Shown here: one piece after another, positions 10,061-12,919 of the stretch
How positions within the stretch are numbered: the first letter of the stretch is position 1
Layout: every line of letters begins with the position of its first letter
NCBI GenBank assembly: GCA_947303105.1
Contig: CAMYXQ010000015.1
Location: 1 to 12,919, forward strand
DNA length: 12,919 nt
Direction: 5' to 3'
Source: an uncultured Caryophanales bacterium
Lineage (GTDB): Bacteria > Bacillota_I > Bacilli_A > RFN20 > CAG-826
Translations under genes and position numbers: made by a program
The notes under the pieces: generated by a model
Databases searched by the model: none
What the model saw: only the letters and a program-made list of their open reading frames with translations
Told to the model about the DNA's origin: nothing

Positions 10061-12832
10061 ATGGATAAAAAGAAAATTGTTGGAACCTCTGTATTGTCGT
10101 TATTGGCCGTCGGTGCCCTCGTTTCTTGCGGTGGCAACGACAACAGCGAAGGTGGTAAGATCGATTACACCTATAACACATACATCGATTCCAACCCCAA
10201 AACTTGGAATCCGCACGCTTGGGAAACCAACTCCGACTCATACATTTTGGGCTTCACCGAAATGGGTTTCTATGATCTTGGTTTCAACAGCGACAAGAGT
10301 GGCTATGAGTTCCTGCCTGAGATGGCGACAGAGTTCCCGGTGGATGTCACCAACGAACTCAGCCGTGAGGAAAAAACGCGTTTCTTTGGCAACCCGAACC
10401 TCAACATCGAAAGCGGCATCGCTTTTGACATCGCCCTCAACCCGGCGGCTTGCTGGGAAGACGGAACCCCGATCAAGGCCGATGACTACGTCGAATCGAT
10501 GAAGCGCTTGCTCGATCCGGAATTCGTCAATCACCGCGCCGACTCTTGGTACAAAGGCAATACGGTTCTTGCCAATGCGGAAAAGTACTTCAAAAACGGA
10601 CAAATCACCGTCGAACCGGCTTATAACTTCATCAAAGATGATGCTGATTTGAACTCAACCGACCCGGATTTCTGCTCCAACGATGTTTGGTATGTCAACT
10701 TGGGCGGCAATTCGCCGTATGCCGGCGCGGTCTTCTCCAATATGGATACCGGCCCTCTCTATACGGTCTTGAATAACCGCAGCACCAAGCTCTCCGACAC
10801 CGTCGAAGCGGCCGCCGATCGTATCACCCAGGCCGTCAGCGAAGGTCTCATCAAGATCCGCCGCGATGGCAAACTCGGCGAAACCTACAAATCCAGCGAC
10901 TGGAAGAGCGTCGAAACCGTTTCCGACATCACCGAGGAAATGCGCGACTATTCCATCAGCGAGTTCAATTTCGACGACCTCGATCTGAAGATGGATCCGA
11001 ACACCAAGAAGATCATCAACGAAGCCGAACTTCAAAAATACGGCGAAGAGTTGCCGGCAAGCTATAGCAGCTACGTCTGGAGCAACCTCCGCGCCGACCT
11101 TTCGACCTTCGTCAAGGGTTTAGGCTCCCCGCGTGGCCTCGCCAGCAAGACCAATTCCTGGCGTTTGCCGCTATTCGCGGAATACGAGAACCACTCCTCG
11201 ATCGATAACTTCGAGAACGTTGGCATCGAGAAAATCGATGACTACAAGATCCGTTTGATCATGGAACCGGACAAACCCGTCTCCATGACTGACCTCAAGT
11301 TCTCCCTTACCTCCACTTGGCTCGTCAAGACCGACCTCTATGACAGCCTCAAGACCACGGTTGCCGGCACCTCGCTGAAAGCGACCAAATACGGCACCGC
11401 CTCGGCCGAGAACTACATGTCCTTTGGTCCGTACAAACTCACCACCTTCCAGACCAACAAACTCATCGTCATCGATCGCAATGAGAAATGGTATGGCTGG
11501 ACCGACGGCAAGCATGAAGGCCAGTTCCAGATGCAGGCTTTGAACACCCAGATCGTCGACAACCACACCACGGCGATGCAGATGTTCGAAAACGGCGAGA
11601 TCGACGACATCGAACTCACCACCTCGGATATGAAGACCTATGGCGCGTCCAGCCGTCTTCAGTACACCCCGACCTCCTACACCCAGAAGCTTTCCTTCAA
11701 CGTCACCCGTTCGAAGCTCCTCGCCCGTCAAAAGACGGCGGTGGCCTCGCACCAGGGCAACAAGACGATCCTCGCCAACGAAGATTTCCGCAAGGCGATC
11801 TCTCTCGGCATCGACCGCACTCAGTTCGCCGCGCAGTGCACCGCCGGCAGCCAGGGCTTCTACGGCTTATTGAACAACCTTTACATCTCGGATGCCGACT
11901 ATGGCGAGTTCTATCGCGGAACCCAGCAAGCCAAGGGCGTCTATGACAAGATCTACAACCACCTCGGTGGTGCTACCATTGACGAAGTCAATGGCGATCC
12001 GCTTCCCGCCAACCACGTTGGTTACAACTTCACCCTTGCGGTCGAATACCTCAAACGGGCGATCGAGACCGAAAACGCCTCGACCGAAGACGGCCATTTC
12101 GCCAAAGGCGGCACCGTCGCCATGGAGATCTTGGTCTACAAGTCCGATTCCGAAACGACCATTGCCTCCTACAACTTCGTCAACGCGGCGCTCAACGCCC
12201 TTGCCGAAGCCGTTAATGCCGATGCTGGCGAAAACGTCATCTCCTTCGACTACTTCATGACTGAGAATGAGGATTATTACGACGAAGCCAAGAAGGGTAA
12301 CTACGACCTTATCTTCTCCACTTGGGGCGGCGCTCAGATGAATCCTTGGGGCCTCATGGAAGTCTATTGCGACTCAACCTTCGACTCCAACTGCGAATAC
12401 GGCATGACCAGCCGCGTCAAGAACATCAGGCTCACCTTCGACTCCGACGGTGATGGCATCGATGAGACCGACTCCATCTCCAACTGGTATTCGACTCTTA
12501 GCAACCTCACCGAGGTTTCTGAAGCCGAATACGATATGGACGATCCGGAAGAAGCCGCTCAGTACGAGGTTGATCGCGTCGCGCGCCACAACCGCCGTCT
12601 GACGATCCTCTCCGAGCTCGAAGCCGGTTACATCAAGACTTGGTCGACCTTGCCGATCATCAGCCGTTCGAGTGCTTCCTTGACCTCCTATAAGGTCGAG
12701 TATGGCACCGATCAGTACATCCCTCTCATGGGGTACGGCGGCATCCGTTATATGTCCTTCAACTTCACTGATGCTGAATGGGCTGCGGCCATCAAATCCG
12801 GCCAGATCAACAAGGATCTCTACAAGCAATAA
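10061..12832 (+). CDS. Large ABC transporter solute-binding lipoprotein, OppA/DppA family (family 5)
   Basis: This is probably the extracellular, membrane-anchored receptor of a peptide (or similar) ABC importer, 923 aa. The N-terminus is a lipoprotein signal: KKK, a hydrophobic core, and the lipobox LVSC with Cys23 as the predicted lipidated residue. Family 5 signatures are WEDGTPIKADDYVESMKRLLDP (residues 132-153, split by chance differences), GIEKIDDYKIRL (from 388), SFGPYKL (454-460), DFRKAISLGIDR (575-586) and the C-terminal YDLIFSTWGG (748-757). Usual members have about 500-600 aa. Here about 200 extra residues lie between roughly 180 and 386, and a further insertion near the C-terminus holds a DSDGDGIDETD stretch (794-804) that resembles a calcium-binding loop. 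The start at 10061 is chosen for its ribosome binding site and signal peptide; the frame is open further upstream, but that would include the promoter. It is flanked by its own promoter and terminator, with no permease or ATPase gene adjacent. The substrate is not predictable from sequence. Confidence 0.88.
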   Translation: MDKKKIVGTSVLSLLAVGALVSCGGNDNSEGGKIDYTYNTYIDSNPKTWNPHAWETNSDSYILGFTEMGFYDLGFNSDKSGYEFLPEMATEFPVDVTNELSREEKTRFFGNPNLNIESGIAFDIALNPAACWEDGTPIKADDYVESMKRLLDPEFVNHRADSWYKGNTVLANAEKYFKNGQITVEPAYNFIKDDADLNSTDPDFCSNDVWYVNLGGNSPYAGAVFSNMDTGPLYTVLNNRSTKLSDTVEAAADRITQAVSEGLIKIRRDGKLGETYKSSDWKSVETVSDITEEMRDYSISEFNFDDLDLKMDPNTKKIINEAELQKYGEELPASYSSYVWSNLRADLSTFVKGLGSPRGLASKTNSWRLPLFAEYENHSSIDNFENVGIEKIDDYKIRLIMEPDKPVSMTDLKFSLTSTWLVKTDLYDSLKTTVAGTSLKATKYGTASAENYMSFGPYKLTTFQTNKLIVIDRNEKWYGWTDGKHEGQFQMQALNTQIVDNHTTAMQMFENGEIDDIELTTSDMKTYGASSRLQYTPTSYTQKLSFNVTRSKLLARQKTAVASHQGNKTILANEDFRKAISLGIDRTQFAAQCTAGSQGFYGLLNNLYISDADYGEFYRGTQQAKGVYDKIYNHLGGATIDEVNGDPLPANHVGYNFTLAVEYLKRAIETENASTEDGHFAKGGTVAMEILVYKSDSETTIASYNFVNAALNALAEAVNADAGENVISFDYFMTENEDYYDEAKKGNYDLIFSTWGGAQMNPWGLMEVYCDSTFDSNCEYGMTSRVKNIRLTFDSDGDGIDETDSISNWYSTLSNLTEVSEAEYDMDDPEEAAQYEVDRVARHNRRLTILSELEAGYIKTWSTLPIISRSSASLTSYKVEYGTDQYIPLMGYGGIRYMSFNFTDAEWAAAIKSGQINKDLYKQ

Positions 12833-12852
12833 TCGGAAATAATCCGCAAATT

Positions 12853-12892
12853 AAGGCAAGTTTTGTACACTTGCCTTTTTTGTTTGTTTTTT
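12853..12892 (+). terminator. Intrinsic terminator after the lipoprotein gene
   Basis: A perfect 9-bp stem, AAGGCAAGT with ACTTGCCTT, surrounds a 7-nt loop (TTTGTAC) and is followed by a long T-rich tail to 12892. It lies 20 nt after the stop codon and makes the lipoprotein transcript monocistronic as far as can be seen. Confidence 0.92.
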
Positions 12893-12919
12893 ACGGAAAT
12901 ATTCTAAATATGCGCGGAT

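Overview
The window holds a core gene-expression locus followed by a large surface lipoprotein gene. Every gene is on the + strand, and coding density is about 95 percent. The order is rpoB (3' part) - rpoC - terminator - promoter - rpsL - rpsG - fusA - internal promoter - tuf - terminator - promoter - family 5 solute-binding lipoprotein - terminator.

Organism: the gene order, the long S12 (139 aa with the Bacillota-type N-terminal region), the C-terminal tail of RpoB and the RpoC without the large gammaproteobacterial insertion all point to Bacillota, probably a Bacilli or Erysipelotrichia-like lineage. The DNA is GC-rich for that group by eye, with a strong preference for C-ending codons (gcc, atc, gtc, ctc). 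An uncultured host-associated relative is plausible, but the sequence does not settle the order or family. All tryptophans are TGG, so the standard bacterial code fits.

Bases 1-5284: rpoB and rpoC encode the two catalytic subunits of RNA polymerase. They are translationally close (14 nt apart) and end at an intrinsic hairpin terminator. Bases 5285-9865: an independent near-consensus promoter drives the str operon (S12, S7, EF-G). Its transcript should begin with a stem-loop. EF-Tu follows behind a second likely promoter in a 93-nt AT-rich gap and ends at a perfect 11-bp hairpin terminator. No L7Ae-like gene (ybxF/rplGB in Bacillus) lies between rpoC and rpsL. Bases 9866-12892: one gene for a 923-aa lipoprotein of the OppA/DppA family, with its own promoter, an 18-bp perfect palindrome upstream and its own terminator. 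It therefore looks monocistronic, with no permease or ATPase genes beside it in this window. Bases 12893-12919 hold no recognisable feature.

Functionally, the first six genes are RNA polymerase, the ribosomal decoding-centre and head proteins, and the two main elongation GTPases. The last gene is nutrient (probably peptide) capture at the cell surface and is probably regulated separately. I do not see a new multi-gene system. The points most worth checking are the approximately 200-residue insertion in the lipoprotein, the palindrome in its promoter, unusual residues in EF-G, EF-Tu and RpoC, and repeat or hairpin structures around the rpsL and tuf promoters.
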